In this document: piece after piece, positions 13,028-22,787 of the stretch
How the letters are laid out: the number at the start of each line of letters is the position of its first letter
Position numbering within the stretch: the first letter of the stretch is position 1
Assembly: GCF_021272205.1 (NCBI RefSeq)
Contig: NZ_JAJSDX010000003.1
Location: 62,001-126,000, forward strand
DNA from: Pantoea sp. Mb-10
GTDB lineage: Bacteria; Pseudomonadota; Gammaproteobacteria; Enterobacterales; Enterobacteriaceae
Direction: 5' to 3'
DNA: 64,000 bases
The notes under the pieces: generated by a model
What the model was told of the DNA's origin: nothing
The model's database searches: none
The model's input: the letters and a program-made list of their open reading frames with translations, nothing else
Translations under genes and position numbers: made by a program

Positions 13028-13795
13028 TTACTGCTTGAATTTGTCACACAGGGCCTGCGTCGCCTGGCGGAATACCCCCAAATCGCTGCCTACCGCCACA
13101 AAACTGGCGCCCCACTCAAGGTAGCGTCGTGCATCGGCCTCCACCGGCGCGAGGATGCCGCTCGGCTTGCCTGCGGCTTTGGCGCGGGCAAACACGTGCT
13201 GGATCACTTTCAGCACTTCCGGATGCGCCGGCTGGCCGAGGTAGCCTAGCGCCGCCGAGAGATCGCCGGGGCCAACAAAGATGCCGTCAACGCCCTCAAC
13301 CGCCGCAATGGCGTCAATGTTATCCACCGCCTGCTGCGTTTCGATCTGCACCAGCAGCGTGATGTTGTCGTTGATGGTGGCGTTATAGTCGGGCAGCGTG
13401 CCGTACATATTGCTGCGGTGAGAGACGGAGACGCCGCGGATGCCCGCGGGCGGATAGCGCGTTGAAGCCACGGCGCGACGCGCTTCTTCTTCGGTTTCCA
13501 CAAAGGGAATTAAAAAGTGATAAAAACCAATATCCAACAGGCGCTTGATGATGACCGGTTCGTTGCACGGGGGCCGCACCACGGCGGCACTGGCGCTGCC
13601 TTTAAGCGCCATGAGCTGGGGTACAAAGGTGGTGATGTCGTTGGGCGCGTGTTCGCCGTCGAGCACCAGCCAGTCAAATCCCGCCAGCCCCAGCACTTCG
13701 GTGGTCAGGGGATTGGCCAGCGCGCACCAGCTGCCAATCAAGGTTTCACCCGCCAGTAAACGACGACGGAACGCGTTGGGCCAGGCATTACTCAT
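13028..13795 (-). CDS. garL: 5-keto-4-deoxy-D-glucarate aldolase
   Basis: Class II metal-dependent aldolase that splits 5-keto-4-deoxyglucarate into pyruvate and tartronate semialdehyde. It has 255 residues of the HpcH/HpaI fold, with [14 protein letters not shown], the metal ligands in [12 protein letters not shown] and [18 protein letters not shown], and a C-terminal [10 protein letters not shown]. An in-frame GTG at 13804 overlaps the AGGAG sequence, so I take the ATG at 13795, which has an 8-base spacing from it and matches relatives. It follows gudD by 51 bases. It serves both the glucarate and galactarate routes, which gives the merged operon metabolic sense. Confidence 0.95.
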   Translation of the reverse strand: MSNAWPNAFRRRLLAGETLIGSWCALANPLTTEVLGLAGFDWLVLDGEHAPNDITTFVPQLMALKGSASAAVVRPPCNEPVIIKRLLDIGFYHFLIPFVETEEEARRAVASTRYPPAGIRGVSVSHRSNMYGTLPDYNATINDNITLLVQIETQQAVDNIDAIAAVEGVDGIFVGPGDLSAALGYLGQPAHPEVLKVIQHVFARAKAAGKPSGILAPVEADARRYLEWGASFVAVGSDLGVFRQATQALCDKFKQ

Positions 13796-13846
13796 CAGTG
13801 TCACTCCTGTGTTTCACCGCGCTTCCGTGGGGGAAGCGCCAAAGGG

Positions 13847-15178
13847 TTAGCGCACCAGGCAGGGCCGTTTATGATCAAACGTCCAGTTGGGTACGAGGAA
13901 TTGCATGGCCTGAGCGTCGTCGCGCGCGCCAAGACCGTGTTTTTGATACAGCGCATGGGCCTGCATCACCTGATCCATATCCAGTTCCACGCCCAATCCG
14001 GGCGTCTGCGGAACCTGCACTTTGCCACCCACTATTTCGAACGGCGCTTTGGTCAGGCGCTGATTGCCCTCCTGCCAGATCCAGTGGGTGTCGATGGCGG
14101 TAATCGCGCCGGGCGCCGCCGCGGCAACGTGGGTGAACATGGCGAGCGAAATATCGAAGTGGTTGTTGGAGTGCGATCCCCACGTGAGGCCGAAATCGTG
14201 GCACATTTGGGCCACGCGCACCGCCCCCTGCATCGTCCAGAAGTGCGGATCGGCCAGCGGAATGTCAACCGACTGCAGCGACAGCGTATGGCCCATCTGC
14301 CGCCAGTCGGTGGCGATCATGTTGGTGGCGGTCGGCAAGCCGGTGGCGCGACGAAACTCCGCCATCACCTCTCGCCCGGAGTAGCCCTGCTCCGCACCGC
14401 ACGGATCTTCGGCGTAGGCCAGCACGTTTTTCAGCTGCTTGCCGAGCAGAATCGCCTCATTCAGCGACCAGGCGCCGTTGGGATCGAGGGTGATGCGCGC
14501 CTGCGGGAAGCGCTTCGCCAGCGCCGTGACCGCCTCAGCCTCTTCGCCGCCGCGCAGCACGCCCCCTTTGAGTTTGAAATCGTTAAAGCCGTACTTCTCA
14601 TACGCGGCTTCGGCGAGGCGCACAACGGCGTCAGGCGTTAGCGCGGCTTCATGACGCAGGCGATACCAGTCGCAGGCCTCCTGCGTCTGGCTTTGATACG
14701 GCAGCGTGGTTTTCTGGCGATCGCCGACGTAGAACAGGTAGCCCAACATCTCGACGCTATCGCGCTGTTGGCCTTCGCCCAGCAGCGAAGCCACGTTAAC
14801 GCCAAGGTGCTGCCCGAGCAGGTCCAGCAGCGCCGCCTCAATACCGGTGACCACGTGAATGGTGGTGCGCAGGTCAAACGTCTGATTACCGCGCCCCGCC
14901 GCATCGCGGTCGGCAAAGGTGCTGCGCACCGTATTTAAAATGTTTTTGTACTCCCCTACGGTTTTATCGACCACCAGCGCCGCCGCATCCTCCAGCGTTT
15001 GACGAATCTTCTCTCCGCCAGGGATCTCTCCCACACCGGTATGGCCCGCGTTGTCTTTGACGATGACGATGTTGCGCGTGAAGAACGGTGCGTGCGCCCC
15101 GCTCAGGTTCAGCAGCATGCTGTCGTACCCCGCGACGGGAATAACCTGCATGGCGGTGATTTTCGGTGTCTGACTCAT
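13847..15178 (-). CDS. gudD: Glucarate dehydratase
   Basis: Enolase-superfamily enzyme that dehydrates D-glucarate (and L-idarate) to 5-keto-4-deoxy-D-glucarate. The 443-residue protein keeps the family catalytic set: the KxK pair in DFKLKGGVL, metal ligands in TLDPNGAW and [11 protein letters not shown], an Asn in [10 protein letters not shown] and the His in [12 protein letters not shown]. The frame is open 64 codons further up across the end of gudX, but the ATG at 15178 matches E. coli and has AAGGAG six bases upstream. It lies 10 bases after gudX, so it is co-transcribed and perhaps translationally coupled. Confidence 0.96.
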   Translation of the reverse strand: MSQTPKITAMQVIPVAGYDSMLLNLSGAHAPFFTRNIVIVKDNAGHTGVGEIPGGEKIRQTLEDAAALVVDKTVGEYKNILNTVRSTFADRDAAGRGNQTFDLRTTIHVVTGIEAALLDLLGQHLGVNVASLLGEGQQRDSVEMLGYLFYVGDRQKTTLPYQSQTQEACDWYRLRHEAALTPDAVVRLAEAAYEKYGFNDFKLKGGVLRGGEEAEAVTALAKRFPQARITLDPNGAWSLNEAILLGKQLKNVLAYAEDPCGAEQGYSGREVMAEFRRATGLPTATNMIATDWRQMGHTLSLQSVDIPLADPHFWTMQGAVRVAQMCHDFGLTWGSHSNNHFDISLAMFTHVAAAAPGAITAIDTHWIWQEGNQRLTKAPFEIVGGKVQVPQTPGLGVELDMDQVMQAHALYQKHGLGARDDAQAMQFLVPNWTFDHKRPCLVR

Positions 15179-15188
15179 TTCCTGCTCC

Positions 15189-16535
15189 TTATGCATGACC
15201 GCGCCCGAAGGCCGGACGCTTGCGGTCAAAAGACCAACCGGGAACCAAATACTGCATGGCCGTGGCGTCATTCCGCCCGCCCGCGGGCAGGGACTTATAG
15301 CGTGCATGCGCCTGATGCAGGCGGTCCCAGTCCAGTTCGATGCCCAAGCCCGGCTTATCCGGCACGGCAATCTTGCCGTGTCGAATCTGCAGCGGTTCTT
15401 TGGTCAGGCGCTGATCGCCCTCTTGCCAGATCCAGTGTGTATCGAGGGCTGTCGGCTGGCCCGGCGCCGCCGCGCCAACGTGGGTAAACATGGCCAGAGA
15501 GATGTCAAAGTGGTTGTTTGAATGGCAGCCCCAGGTCATTCCCCAGTCGTCACACAGCTGCGCCACGCGCACTGCGCCGCTCAGCGTCCAGAAGTGCGGA
15601 TCGGCCAGCGGGATATCGACCGCATCGAGCCGCACCGCGTGCTGCAGTTCACGCCAGTTGGTGGCGATCATGTTGGTGGCCACCGGTAACCCGGTGGCGC
15701 GCCGGAACTCCGCCATGACTTCGCGCCCAGAGTAGCCTTGCTCGGCACCGCAGGGATCTTCGGCGTACGTCAGCACCTCGTGCATGCCCTTGCACAACGC
15801 AATTGCTTCATCCAGCCGCCACGCCCCGTTGGGATCCACGGTAATGCGCGCGTCAGGAAAGCGTTTTTTCAGCGCCACCGCCGTCTCCAGCTCCTGCTCG
15901 CCGGGCAGCACACCGCCCTTGAGTTTGAAATCCTTGAAGCCGTATTTATCCTGTGCGGCCTCCGCCAGCCGCACCACGGCGTCCGCCGTCACGGCTTCTT
16001 CGTGGCGCAGCTGATACCACGCGTGCTGGTCGGGGGTACCCGCCTGATAGGGCAGATCGGTCTTATGGCGATCGCCCACATAGAACAGATAGCCCAGTAC
16101 GGTAACGGCTTCGCGCTGCTGCCCGTGTCCCAGCAGCTCGGCCACCGGCACACCGAGGCACTGACCGAGCAGATCGAGCAGGGCGGCCTCCAGCGCCGCC
16201 ACGGCGTTAACGCGCAGTTCGAAGGTCCAGGCACCGTTGCCAAAGGTGTCAAAATCCGCCGACTGGTTGCCCTTGTGCACCTGCTGCACCAGCCGGTTCA
16301 GGCGCGCCACCTGCTGCCCTTTGATGTGTGGAATCGCCGCGTTCAGCGTCTGGAGAATAGTCTCGCCACCGGGCGCTTCGCCGACGCCAACGTGGCCTGC
16401 GCTGTCGGTCAGCACCACGATATTGCGGGTAAAGCAGGCGCTGTGCGCGCCGCCAATATTGAGCAACATACTGTCGTAGCCCGCCACCGGAATGACCTGC
16501 ATTTCCGTGATGATTGGGGAACATTGTGTGGACAT
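15189..16535 (-). CDS. gudX: Glucarate dehydratase-related protein GudX
   Basis: Paralogue of GudD next to it (448 residues), with the same enolase-superfamily plan. The catalytic segments [26 protein letters not shown] and [12 protein letters not shown] are present, so an active enzyme is possible; E. coli GudX is known to have much weaker glucarate dehydratase activity than GudD. The start is the ATG at 16535 with AGGAG five bases upstream; a GTG at 16541 overlaps that sequence and is less likely. It sits 9 bases after gudP, giving the gudPXD order of E. coli. Confidence 0.94.
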   Translation of the reverse strand: MSTQCSPIITEMQVIPVAGYDSMLLNIGGAHSACFTRNIVVLTDSAGHVGVGEAPGGETILQTLNAAIPHIKGQQVARLNRLVQQVHKGNQSADFDTFGNGAWTFELRVNAVAALEAALLDLLGQCLGVPVAELLGHGQQREAVTVLGYLFYVGDRHKTDLPYQAGTPDQHAWYQLRHEEAVTADAVVRLAEAAQDKYGFKDFKLKGGVLPGEQELETAVALKKRFPDARITVDPNGAWRLDEAIALCKGMHEVLTYAEDPCGAEQGYSGREVMAEFRRATGLPVATNMIATNWRELQHAVRLDAVDIPLADPHFWTLSGAVRVAQLCDDWGMTWGCHSNNHFDISLAMFTHVGAAAPGQPTALDTHWIWQEGDQRLTKEPLQIRHGKIAVPDKPGLGIELDWDRLHQAHARYKSLPAGGRNDATAMQYLVPGWSFDRKRPAFGRGHA

Positions 16536-16544
16536 ATTCACTCC

Positions 16545-17891
16545 TTAAGCGCGGGTTTTCAGCTCAACGCGTTTGATATCCCCGGCGATCACCAGGAAGC
16601 TGAACGCGGCCACAAACGCATGGATCCCGACGTAAACCAGCGCGCCTTCGAACGAACCGCTGGTGGCGATGATGTAACCAATCGCAATCGGCGTGACGAT
16701 GCCGGAGAAATTACCGAACATATTGAACAGGCCGCCGCTCAGTCCGCTGATCTCTTTGGGCGCGGTATCGGCCATTACCGCCCAACCCAGCGCACCGATG
16801 CCTTTGCCAAAGAAGGCCAGCGCCATAAACAGCACCACCACCCATTCGGTTTCGGTGTAGTTGCACATCACCATGGAGATCGAAAGCAGCATGCCGAGTA
16901 CGATGGGCGTTTTCCGCGCGATGTTCAGCGAGCCGGTTTTGCGCATCAGGTAATCGGAGATCACGCCGCCCAGCACGCCGCCAAGAAAGCCACAAATCGC
17001 CGGTATTGAGGCCACCATGCCCGCTTTGAGAATCGACATGCCGCGCGCCTGTACCAGGTAGACCGGGAACCAAGTGATAAAGAAATAGGTCAAGGCATTC
17101 ACACAATACTGTCCGAGGTAGATACCCCACATCATGCGGGTCGAGAGCAGCTGTCTAATCTGAAACCACTTTTCATCCCAGCTGACTTTGCGCGTCGCTT
17201 TTTCCGCGTCCATGTTAATCAGCGCCCCGCCCTGCTCCATATATTCCAGCTCGGCTTTGTTGACGCCGGGATGCGTATTTGGGTCATGCATCACTTTGAG
17301 CCAGACAAAGCTGAGAATGATGCCCAGCCCGCCCATAAACCAAAACACGTGCGCCCAGCCGACTTCGGCCACCAGCCAGCCCATGATGGGGGCAAAGATC
17401 ACCGTGGCGAAATACTGCGCCGAATTGAAAATCGCCACGGCGGTACCGCGTTCCTGCGCCGGGAACCAGGCGGCCACAATGCGGCTGTTGCCAGGAAACG
17501 ACGGCGCTTCCGCCAGACCCACCATAAAGCGCAGCAGGAACAGAGAGACCACAATGCCGAAGCCGCTAAAGATATCGACGAAGCCTTGCAGCAGCGTAAA
17601 CAGCGACCACAGAAAAATGCTCCAGAAGTAGACGCGCTTTGAACCAAAGCGGTCTAACAGCCAGCCGCCGGGGATCTGGCCGATAACATAAGCCCATGAA
17701 AAAGCAGAGAAGATATAGCCCAGACCCACTGCGTCGAGGCCGATCTCTTTGGACATGGCAGAACCGGCAATCGAAATGGTTGCGCGGTCACCGTAGTTGA
17801 ACGAGGTGACGATAAATAACATCACCACAATCCAGTAGCGCGCATTGGTGCGTTTTTGCACCGCCTCCGCAGTCTGGCTGTAACTGTTCAT
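16545..17891 (-). CDS. gudP: Glucarate/galactarate transporter, MFS family
   Basis: Inner-membrane proton symporter of the anion:cation symporter branch of the major facilitator superfamily, for aldarates. The 448-residue protein has about twelve hydrophobic segments, the family signature between TM2 and TM3 (GGWLLDRFGSKRVYFW), RFMVGLAEAPSFPGNSRI after TM4, and a large central cytoplasmic loop. It is closest to E. coli GudP (YWIVVMLFIVTSFNYGDRA start region). The ATG at 17891 has AGGAG six bases upstream; the 17-codon extension above it lacks support. It is the first gene of the operon, divergent from garD. Confidence 0.94.
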   Translation of the reverse strand: MNSYSQTAEAVQKRTNARYWIVVMLFIVTSFNYGDRATISIAGSAMSKEIGLDAVGLGYIFSAFSWAYVIGQIPGGWLLDRFGSKRVYFWSIFLWSLFTLLQGFVDIFSGFGIVVSLFLLRFMVGLAEAPSFPGNSRIVAAWFPAQERGTAVAIFNSAQYFATVIFAPIMGWLVAEVGWAHVFWFMGGLGIILSFVWLKVMHDPNTHPGVNKAELEYMEQGGALINMDAEKATRKVSWDEKWFQIRQLLSTRMMWGIYLGQYCVNALTYFFITWFPVYLVQARGMSILKAGMVASIPAICGFLGGVLGGVISDYLMRKTGSLNIARKTPIVLGMLLSISMVMCNYTETEWVVVLFMALAFFGKGIGALGWAVMADTAPKEISGLSGGLFNMFGNFSGIVTPIAIGYIIATSGSFEGALVYVGIHAFVAAFSFLVIAGDIKRVELKTRA

Positions 17892-18396
17892 GATGCACTC
17901 CTGAAATATAGCGAACGCTACATCTACTCTGACTGCATACACATCGCGTTGGGTATCAGAATGATGTTGGGTTAAACACGGCGATTGTTGTTATGGCAAA
18001 ACGATGATGCGTCGTGACGAATAACCAAACGTGGCAAAACGGAAATCAGTATAGGAACAGCCCTGCGCTGAAACATTGGAAGAACGCCCGAGGTTTCTCG
18101 ATAAATAAAACCGGTTTTATGGCATATGCACATAGCGTTGCGCAGTGGCTCACGAAACGCGCTTTTTTGTGCCGCCGATGGGAAGTAAACCGGTCGCGGG
18201 CGCTGAGTTTGTGAGGTTGCTCGCTTGCATTTGGATAAATGAAACAAAGGCGCGCGATAAATCACCTTAAAGCCAGTCAGTTGCACAATGCCCGCGCGGT
18301 TTGCCGCTGTTTATACTGAGGCTGGCAAACGGTGATGACGTGATAAAAGCAGGCAACCGCGCTGCCATGAACAGCGCCCTAACAGGAAGGTAAGCA
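17892..18396 (+). promoter_or_regulatory. Divergent gudP-garD control region
   Basis: This 505-base gap holds no convincing gene. It must contain the promoters of both gudP (minus) and garD (plus). Visible elements are a perfect 16-bp palindrome ATAAAACCGGTTTTAT at 18105-18120, a direct repeat TGGCAAAACG at 17994-18003 and 18032-18041, and a TATACT at 18312-18317 with no good -35 box, as expected for an activator-dependent garD promoter. In E. coli both operons are activated by CdaR; that the repeats are CdaR or CRP sites here is a guess. Confidence 0.5.
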
Positions 18397-19956
18397 ATGA
18401 ACCGACCGCCGAGCGAGAAACCGCTCTTTATTCAGGTCCATGACGCCGATAACGTCGCGATCGTGGTCAATACGCAGGGGCTGCCCGCGGGTACCCGGTT
18501 TGACAGCGGTCTGGCGCTGACAGAGCACGTGCCGCAGGGACATAAGGTGGCGTTATTGGCAATTCCACAGGGGGGAGCCATCGTGCGCTATGGCGAGGTG
18601 ATTGGTTACGCGCTGCGCCCAATCGCTGCGGGCAGTTGGATTGATGAGTCGCTGGTCAGGCTGCCGGATGCGCCGCCGCTGGCGCAGCTTCCGCTGGCAA
18701 CCCAGGTGCCGCCGACGCTGCCGCCGCTGGAAGGGTATACGTTTGAGGGCTATCGCAACGCCGATGGCAGCGTCGGTACCCGCAATCTACTGGGTATTAC
18801 GACGAGCGTGCACTGCGTGGCGGGCGTGGTGGATCACGTGGTCAAGATCATCGAGCGCGATCTGCTGCCGCGTTACCCCAACGTCGATGGCGTGGTGGCC
18901 TTGAACCATCTCTATGGCTGTGGCGTTGCCATTAATGCACCTGCCGCCGTCGTGCCGATCCGCACCGTGCACAACCTCGCGCTTAACCCAAATTTTGGCG
19001 GCGAAGTGATGGTGGTCGGCTTGGGCTGCGAAAAGCTACAGCCAGAAAAACTGCTGCTCGGCACGCCGGACGTGCAGGCCATTTCGCTGGAGGAGAATGA
19101 CATTGTGCGCCTGCAGGATGAGCGCCATGTGGGCTTTGGCAGCATGGTGGATGACATTCTGCAGGTGGCCGAGCGCCATCTTAAAAAACTCAACCAGCGA
19201 CAGCGCGAAACCTGCCCTGCCGCTGAGTTAGTGGTGGGCACGCAGTGCGGCGGCAGCGATGCCTTTTCTGGCGTAACCGCCAATCCCGCTGTGGGCTTTG
19301 CCACGGATTTGCTGGTGCGCTGCGGCGCAACGGTCATGTTCTCTGAAGTAACCGAAGTGCGCGATGCGATTCATCTTTTAACGCCGCGCGCTGCGAGCGA
19401 GGCGGTGGGTAAACGGCTGCTGGAGGAGATGGCGTGGTATGACGACTACCTGCGTATGGGACAAACCGATCGCAGCGCCAACCCCTCGCCCGGCAACAAG
19501 AAGGGCGGCCTGGCGAACGTGGTCGAAAAAGCGCTCGGTTCCATCGCGAAATCGGGACGTAGCCCGATTGTCGAAGTGCTGTCTCCCGGGCAGCGTCCGA
19601 CGCAACGCGGCCTAATCTTTGCCGCTACGCCCGCCAGCGATTTCGTTTGCGGTACGCAGCAGATGGCCTCGGGCATTACACTGCAGGTGTTTACCACCGG
19701 ACGCGGCACGCCCTATGGCCTGGCGGCCATTCCGGTTATCAAGATGGCCACGCGCAATACGCTGGCGGCGCGCTGGCATGACTTAATGGATATCAACGCG
19801 GGCACGATCGCCACCGGCGAAGAGAGCATTGAGCAGGTTGGCTGGCGGTTGTTTGAATTAATTCTGGATATCGCCAGCGGGCGCAAGCAGACGTGGTCCG
19901 ATCGCTGGGGGCTGCATAATCAGCTGGCGGTGTTTAATCCGGCACCCGTGACCTGA
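18397..19956 (+). CDS. garD: Galactarate dehydratase
   Basis: Dehydrates meso-galactarate to 5-keto-4-deoxy-D-glucarate, using Fe2+. It has 519 residues. An N-terminal SAF domain (about 15-90, [14 protein letters not shown] to [10 protein letters not shown]) is followed by the two-part UxaA/GarD-type dehydratase domain with [27 protein letters not shown] and [18 protein letters not shown]. Close to E. coli GarD (523 residues). The ATG at 18397 has AGGAAGG upstream. It is divergent from the gudP operon, whose garL, garR and garK gene products use its product. Confidence 0.96.
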   Translation: MNRPPSEKPLFIQVHDADNVAIVVNTQGLPAGTRFDSGLALTEHVPQGHKVALLAIPQGGAIVRYGEVIGYALRPIAAGSWIDESLVRLPDAPPLAQLPLATQVPPTLPPLEGYTFEGYRNADGSVGTRNLLGITTSVHCVAGVVDHVVKIIERDLLPRYPNVDGVVALNHLYGCGVAINAPAAVVPIRTVHNLALNPNFGGEVMVVGLGCEKLQPEKLLLGTPDVQAISLEENDIVRLQDERHVGFGSMVDDILQVAERHLKKLNQRQRETCPAAELVVGTQCGGSDAFSGVTANPAVGFATDLLVRCGATVMFSEVTEVRDAIHLLTPRAASEAVGKRLLEEMAWYDDYLRMGQTDRSANPSPGNKKGGLANVVEKALGSIAKSGRSPIVEVLSPGQRPTQRGLIFAATPASDFVCGTQQMASGITLQVFTTGRGTPYGLAAIPVIKMATRNTLAARWHDLMDINAGTIATGEESIEQVGWRLFELILDIASGRKQTWSDRWGLHNQLAVFNPAPVT

Positions 19957-19966
19957 GCGGCGCTGA

Positions 19967-19999
19967 TAACGTGGGACGTTGAACCTGCGCCCCACGTTA
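19967..19999. terminator. Inverted repeat between convergent garD and yqcA
   Basis: A 9-bp perfect stem (TAACGTGGG and its complement) with a 15-base loop follows the garD stop. There is no T run on either side, so this is only a possible terminator or stabilising hairpin. Confidence 0.3.
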
Positions 20000-20025
20000 G
20001 CCCATGAGACGGAGGGCAGCCGCAG

Positions 20026-20472
20026 TCAGAGCAGCTTGCCCCACTGCTCTACCCACGGCGTGGTCACGCTTTCCGGCTCTGGGTTTTCCACGGCATCCAC
20101 CAGCAGCACCTCTCCGATGCGCTGCGCCTGCTGATCCTGCAGGGTGGCATCGAAGGTTTTGCCCGCGCCGCAGAAATGCTCATAGCTGCTGTCGCCCAGC
20201 GCAATCACGCCATAGCGCAGCTCAGGCTGGTAGCCCAGCCGCTCGCGGATCTGCTGATGCAGCCCCGCGATGCTGTCCGGCAAATCGCCCTGGCCGGTCG
20301 TGGAGGTCACCACCAGTGCGATGTCACTGCTGTATGCCTGCCAGTCAGCGAGCGTTGCATCCTCAAAGACCCTGACCTCGTGGCCTTGCGCCTTTAATAC
20401 CGGCTCTGCTTCTTCTGCCACTAAGAGCGCGTTCCCGTAAACGGTACCTGTAAAAATGCCTATTTTTGCCAT
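20026..20472 (-). CDS. yqcA: Flavodoxin-like FMN protein YqcA
   Basis: Small flavodoxin of 148 residues, related to MioC. The FMN phosphate loop is at the N terminus ([15 protein letters not shown], about 7-21), with the isoalloxazine-flanking segments [11 protein letters not shown] and [17 protein letters not shown]. Its physiological electron partner is not established; it is cytoplasmic by lack of a signal. The ATG at 20472 has a GGAGTGAGA upstream. It follows truC by 12 bases on the same strand, the yqcC-truC-yqcA order of E. coli. Confidence 0.93.
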   Translation of the reverse strand: MAKIGIFTGTVYGNALLVAEEAEPVLKAQGHEVRVFEDATLADWQAYSSDIALVVTSTTGQGDLPDSIAGLHQQIRERLGYQPELRYGVIALGDSSYEHFCGAGKTFDATLQDQQAQRIGEVLLVDAVENPEPESVTTPWVEQWGKLL

Positions 20473-20484
20473 TGTCTCACTCCT

Positions 20485-21264
20485 TTAAACGGTCGGCTTA
20501 TCCTGACCGGACGCTGGGGTAAACTCAACCCCGGCGACATTGAGAATCGCCGCATTCCAGCCGAACTGTGCGCTCATCTGCTGCCAGACATTATCCATGC
20601 CGGCGCGGATCACCAACGGTTCGCCGGTCACCGGATGAGTGAGGCTCAAGGCGCTGGCGTGCAGCATCAACCGATCCAGACCAAAATGCGCCGCAGCGGC
20701 GCGGTTCTGCCGCAGATCGCCGTGTTTACTGTCGCCGATAATAGGATGACGCAGGTGGGCCATATGCCGACGCAGCTGATGCTTACGTCCGGTATGCGGC
20801 GACAACGCCACCAGCGTATACCGTGCGCTGGCGTATTTACCAATCGCGACAGGCATCTCAACCTGCGCCAACGACTGATAGTCGGTCACGGCGGGCTGCG
20901 GCACACGAGGTTCAGTGGCAAATTTGTCGGCGATCTTATCCAGCTCCTCGGTGAGCGGATAATCGAGCGTATCGCTGCCGTTAAGCCAGCCGCGCAGCAC
21001 GGCATGATAGGTCTTTTTGATGTGGTGCTGTTCAAACTGCTGCGACAGCAGGCGCCCCACGTCGCTGGACAGGCCCATCAGCAGCACGCCGGAGGTGGGA
21101 CGATCGAGGCGATGCACGGTAAACACGTGCTGCCCTATCTGATCGCGCACCGTCTGCATCACCACCACTTTTTCTTTGCGATCGAGCCAGCTGCGATGCA
21201 CCAGCCATCCGGCGGGCTTATTGACCGCCACCAGCCAGGGATCCTGATAGAGAATCTCCAGCAT
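20485..21264 (-). CDS. truC: tRNA pseudouridine65 synthase TruC
   Basis: Converts U65 in the T-arm region of some tRNAs to pseudouridine. It has 259 residues of the RluA family, without an S4 domain. The catalytic Asp54 lies in TVHRLDRPTSGVLL, and the downstream family segments PHTGRKHQLRRHMAHL and SDSKHGD-type core (IIGDSKHGD) are present. Its ATG overlaps the yqcC stop by one base (TGATG), so translational coupling is likely. Confidence 0.95.
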   Translation of the reverse strand: MLEILYQDPWLVAVNKPAGWLVHRSWLDRKEKVVVMQTVRDQIGQHVFTVHRLDRPTSGVLLMGLSSDVGRLLSQQFEQHHIKKTYHAVLRGWLNGSDTLDYPLTEELDKIADKFATEPRVPQPAVTDYQSLAQVEMPVAIGKYASARYTLVALSPHTGRKHQLRRHMAHLRHPIIGDSKHGDLRQNRAAAAHFGLDRLMLHASALSLTHPVTGEPLVIRAGMDNVWQQMSAQFGWNAAILNVAGVEFTPASGQDKPTV

Positions 21265-21590
21265 CAGACCGCAGGCTCGCTGAAGAGCGCATCCAGCCGC
21301 GTGAGCGTGGTCAACAGCGCACCGTAGCCCGGCGTGGTGGGTGGCAGCGCCACTTCATAGTACGGCGCCACGGCAAAATTGGTCGGCAGCGGCGCATTGG
21401 CGGTCATCAGCGCCTGCAAGCGTGGCAGCAACACCCACTGAAGCCACTCCAGCGGTTGCAAGGTATCCAGACAAAAGGGTTGGGTACTGTTAAACGCTTG
21501 CGCGTCAGGCGGGTTGGCCTGCCAGTGACCGTGTTCGCGCAGCACGGCTTCAATCTGCTGCAGCTGCTGAATAAGTAAAGACGGCAGCAT
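21264..21590 (-). CDS. yqcC: YqcC family protein of unknown function
   Basis: Conserved DUF446 protein of 108 residues with no assigned activity. The core FNSTQPFCLDTLQPLEWLQWVLLPRL is almost the same as in E. coli YqcC, and the C terminus ends in LTRLDALFSEPAV. The frame is open 38 codons further upstream, but that part would overlap the csrB terminator, so I choose the ATG at 21590 with GGAGG six bases upstream. It is probably the first gene of a yqcC-truC-yqcA operon. Confidence 0.92.
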   Translation of the reverse strand: MLPSLLIQQLQQIEAVLREHGHWQANPPDAQAFNSTQPFCLDTLQPLEWLQWVLLPRLQALMTANAPLPTNFAVAPYYEVALPPTTPGYGALLTTLTRLDALFSEPAV

Positions 21591-21655
21591 AAGCGCCCTC
21601 CGGTGAAAATGGGGCGGCAAGCATAGCATTAGTCGCGGCGAGGGTAAAAAAGGAT

Positions 21656-21965
21656 AAAAAAAGGGAGCACTGTTAACACAGTGCTCCCGGTTCGTTTGCA
21701 GCATTCCCGCTACTCCGATGCTCCCTGCTCATCCATGACAACTCTTCCTGTGCGCTCCGTTGCCTGTCTTCATGACAGTATTCCTTAGCATCCTGGCCCG
21801 CCACGTCCCACATGGCTCACATTCTCCGTCCTGGAGGTGTCCCTGACTCAATCCTGAGTGTCCTGCTTCATCCTGAAGCCTTCCTTGTGACGTAAAATCC
21901 GTTACGTTCCCGCCTCTTGGCTGACATTCTCCTGAACGTCTCTCAATCCATGGCTTCATGCCAGT
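21656..21965 (-). ncRNA. csrB: CsrB regulatory RNA (CsrA-sequestering)
   Basis: About 310 nt between yqcC and syd, the csrB position in E. coli. The minus strand carries 21 GGA triplets, many in hairpin loops such as GCTTCAGGATGAAGC and CTCCAGGACGGAG, the binding units for the translational regulator CsrA/RsmA. The 3' third resembles E. coli CsrB closely (GAGCAGGGAGCA, GGAATGCTGC, ACGAACCGGGAGC) and ends in an 11-bp terminator hairpin and seven T (21656-21688). The 5' end is set from a sigma70-like promoter and could be off by several bases. It is shorter than the roughly 369-nt E. coli RNA. BarA, encoded at 8134, is the upstream sensor kinase of this pathway. Confidence 0.93.
21663..21688 (-). 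terminator. csrB terminator
   Basis: Perfect 11-bp inverted repeat GGGAGCACTGT with a 4-base loop, followed on the minus strand by seven T. It ends the CsrB RNA just upstream of yqcC. Confidence 0.92.
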
Positions 21966-21971
21966 GGTGAC

Positions 21972-22000
21972 TATTCTGTCAGAAACCATTGCAATAACAA
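21972..22000 (-). promoter_or_regulatory. Probable csrB promoter
   Basis: On the minus strand TTGTTA (21995-22000) and AGAATA (21972-21977) are separated by 17 bases, placing the transcript start near 21965. Both boxes are imperfect, fitting a promoter that needs UvrY. Confidence 0.55.
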
Positions 22001-22055
22001 GCTAGCGGCATACGTTAATCGTCTGTGTTATCCACTCATTTTCAGAATGATGCCA

Positions 22056-22068
22056 TAAGCTGATGATT
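22056..22068 (-). promoter_or_regulatory. IHF-like site upstream of csrB
   Basis: The minus strand reads AATCATCAGCTTA, one mismatch from the IHF consensus WATCAANNNNTTR. It lies between the UvrY-type palindrome and the csrB promoter, where a DNA bend would bring them together. IHF is known to bind the csrB upstream region in E. coli. Confidence 0.4.
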
Positions 22069-22118
22069 CACAATAATTTTACATAACGCCATGGGGAAAT
22101 AATTCTACACAAAATGAC

Positions 22119-22152
22119 GATCTCTTACAGTACATGTAAGAGATCACTTACA
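22119..22152. promoter_or_regulatory. UvrY/SirA-type palindrome upstream of csrB
   Basis: TGTAAGAGATCACTTACA at 22135-22152 is one base from the known 18-bp UvrY/SirA/GacA box. A further half, GATCTCTTACA at 22119-22129, makes an 11-bp perfect inverted repeat with 22135-22145. It lies about 155-185 bases upstream of the predicted csrB start and just downstream of the syd stop. Confidence 0.8.
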
Positions 22153-22176
22153 ACGGGTCAACCCAAACTCTGCAAA

Positions 22177-22722
22177 TCAGGCGGCGACCGGCTGTAGTTC
22201 ATCAAGAAACGCCGCAAGCGTTGGTGCCAGCGTTTCACGTATTTTCGTGCCCGGCTGTTCCAGAATAACTTCACCGGAAAGGTTGCACAGCGCGACAATC
22301 GCCTCATCGGAGGCGGTGGTGGCGATGAAAACCGTGGGGCTCTGTTTCAGACGGCGCTTCATCACCAGATGACCAATAAGGTTCTCTTGCAAGCGGGTAA
22401 AATCTGATTCGCTCCACACCTGCAATAGCGTTAGCGCTCGCTCACCATGCAGCACGGACATATCGCCGGCAAATTGCGTGGTGTAAAAGGCACTGGCGTC
22501 AGGCTGCAACTGAATATCCAGCGCGCGTTCGACTGCATCTAGCGTCGCAGGCAAACTAAACGGCTGCGGCTGCCACAGCACGCGGTCGTCCAGCGTGCTC
22601 ACCTCACAGGGCGAGGGCACGCCGTATAATTCGCTGCTGGCGGGCAGATGCCCGGCCTGCTGCTGCCAGTGTTGCACAAAGCGGGCGGTAAATGCCCGCA
22701 GCGCATCCGCGGTTTGCTGCAT
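22177..22722 (-). CDS. syd: SecY-interacting protein Syd
   Basis: Peripheral cytoplasmic-face protein that binds SecY and is thought to check proper SecYEG assembly. It has 181 residues, the same length as E. coli Syd, with the acidic groove protein features: [10 protein letters not shown] near 31-40, YTTQFAGDM and [31 protein letters not shown]. The ATG at 22722 gives [15 protein letters not shown]. It is divergent from queF, with 65 bases between the two starts. Its stop lies 25 bases from the csrB UvrY-type box, so the csrB control region fills the gap. Confidence 0.95.
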   Translation of the reverse strand: MQQTADALRAFTARFVQHWQQQAGHLPASSELYGVPSPCEVSTLDDRVLWQPQPFSLPATLDAVERALDIQLQPDASAFYTTQFAGDMSVLHGERALTLLQVWSESDFTRLQENLIGHLVMKRRLKQSPTVFIATTASDEAIVALCNLSGEVILEQPGTKIRETLAPTLAAFLDELQPVAA

Positions 22723-22787
22723 GATTCATCTTCTCACGTGTGATCGGTTACACTTAGCCCCTTTAGAGAAAGGAAAGTGGTAACCGT

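Noticed and set aside
15738..17009. A 423-codon open frame opposite gudX and gudP
   Set aside because: It crosses the boundary of two well-supported genes on the other strand and shows no domain of its own.
21729..21989. An 86-codon open frame on the minus strand between yqcC and syd
   Set aside because: It lies inside the CsrB RNA; the base pattern is explained by GGA hairpins and it has no protein resemblance.
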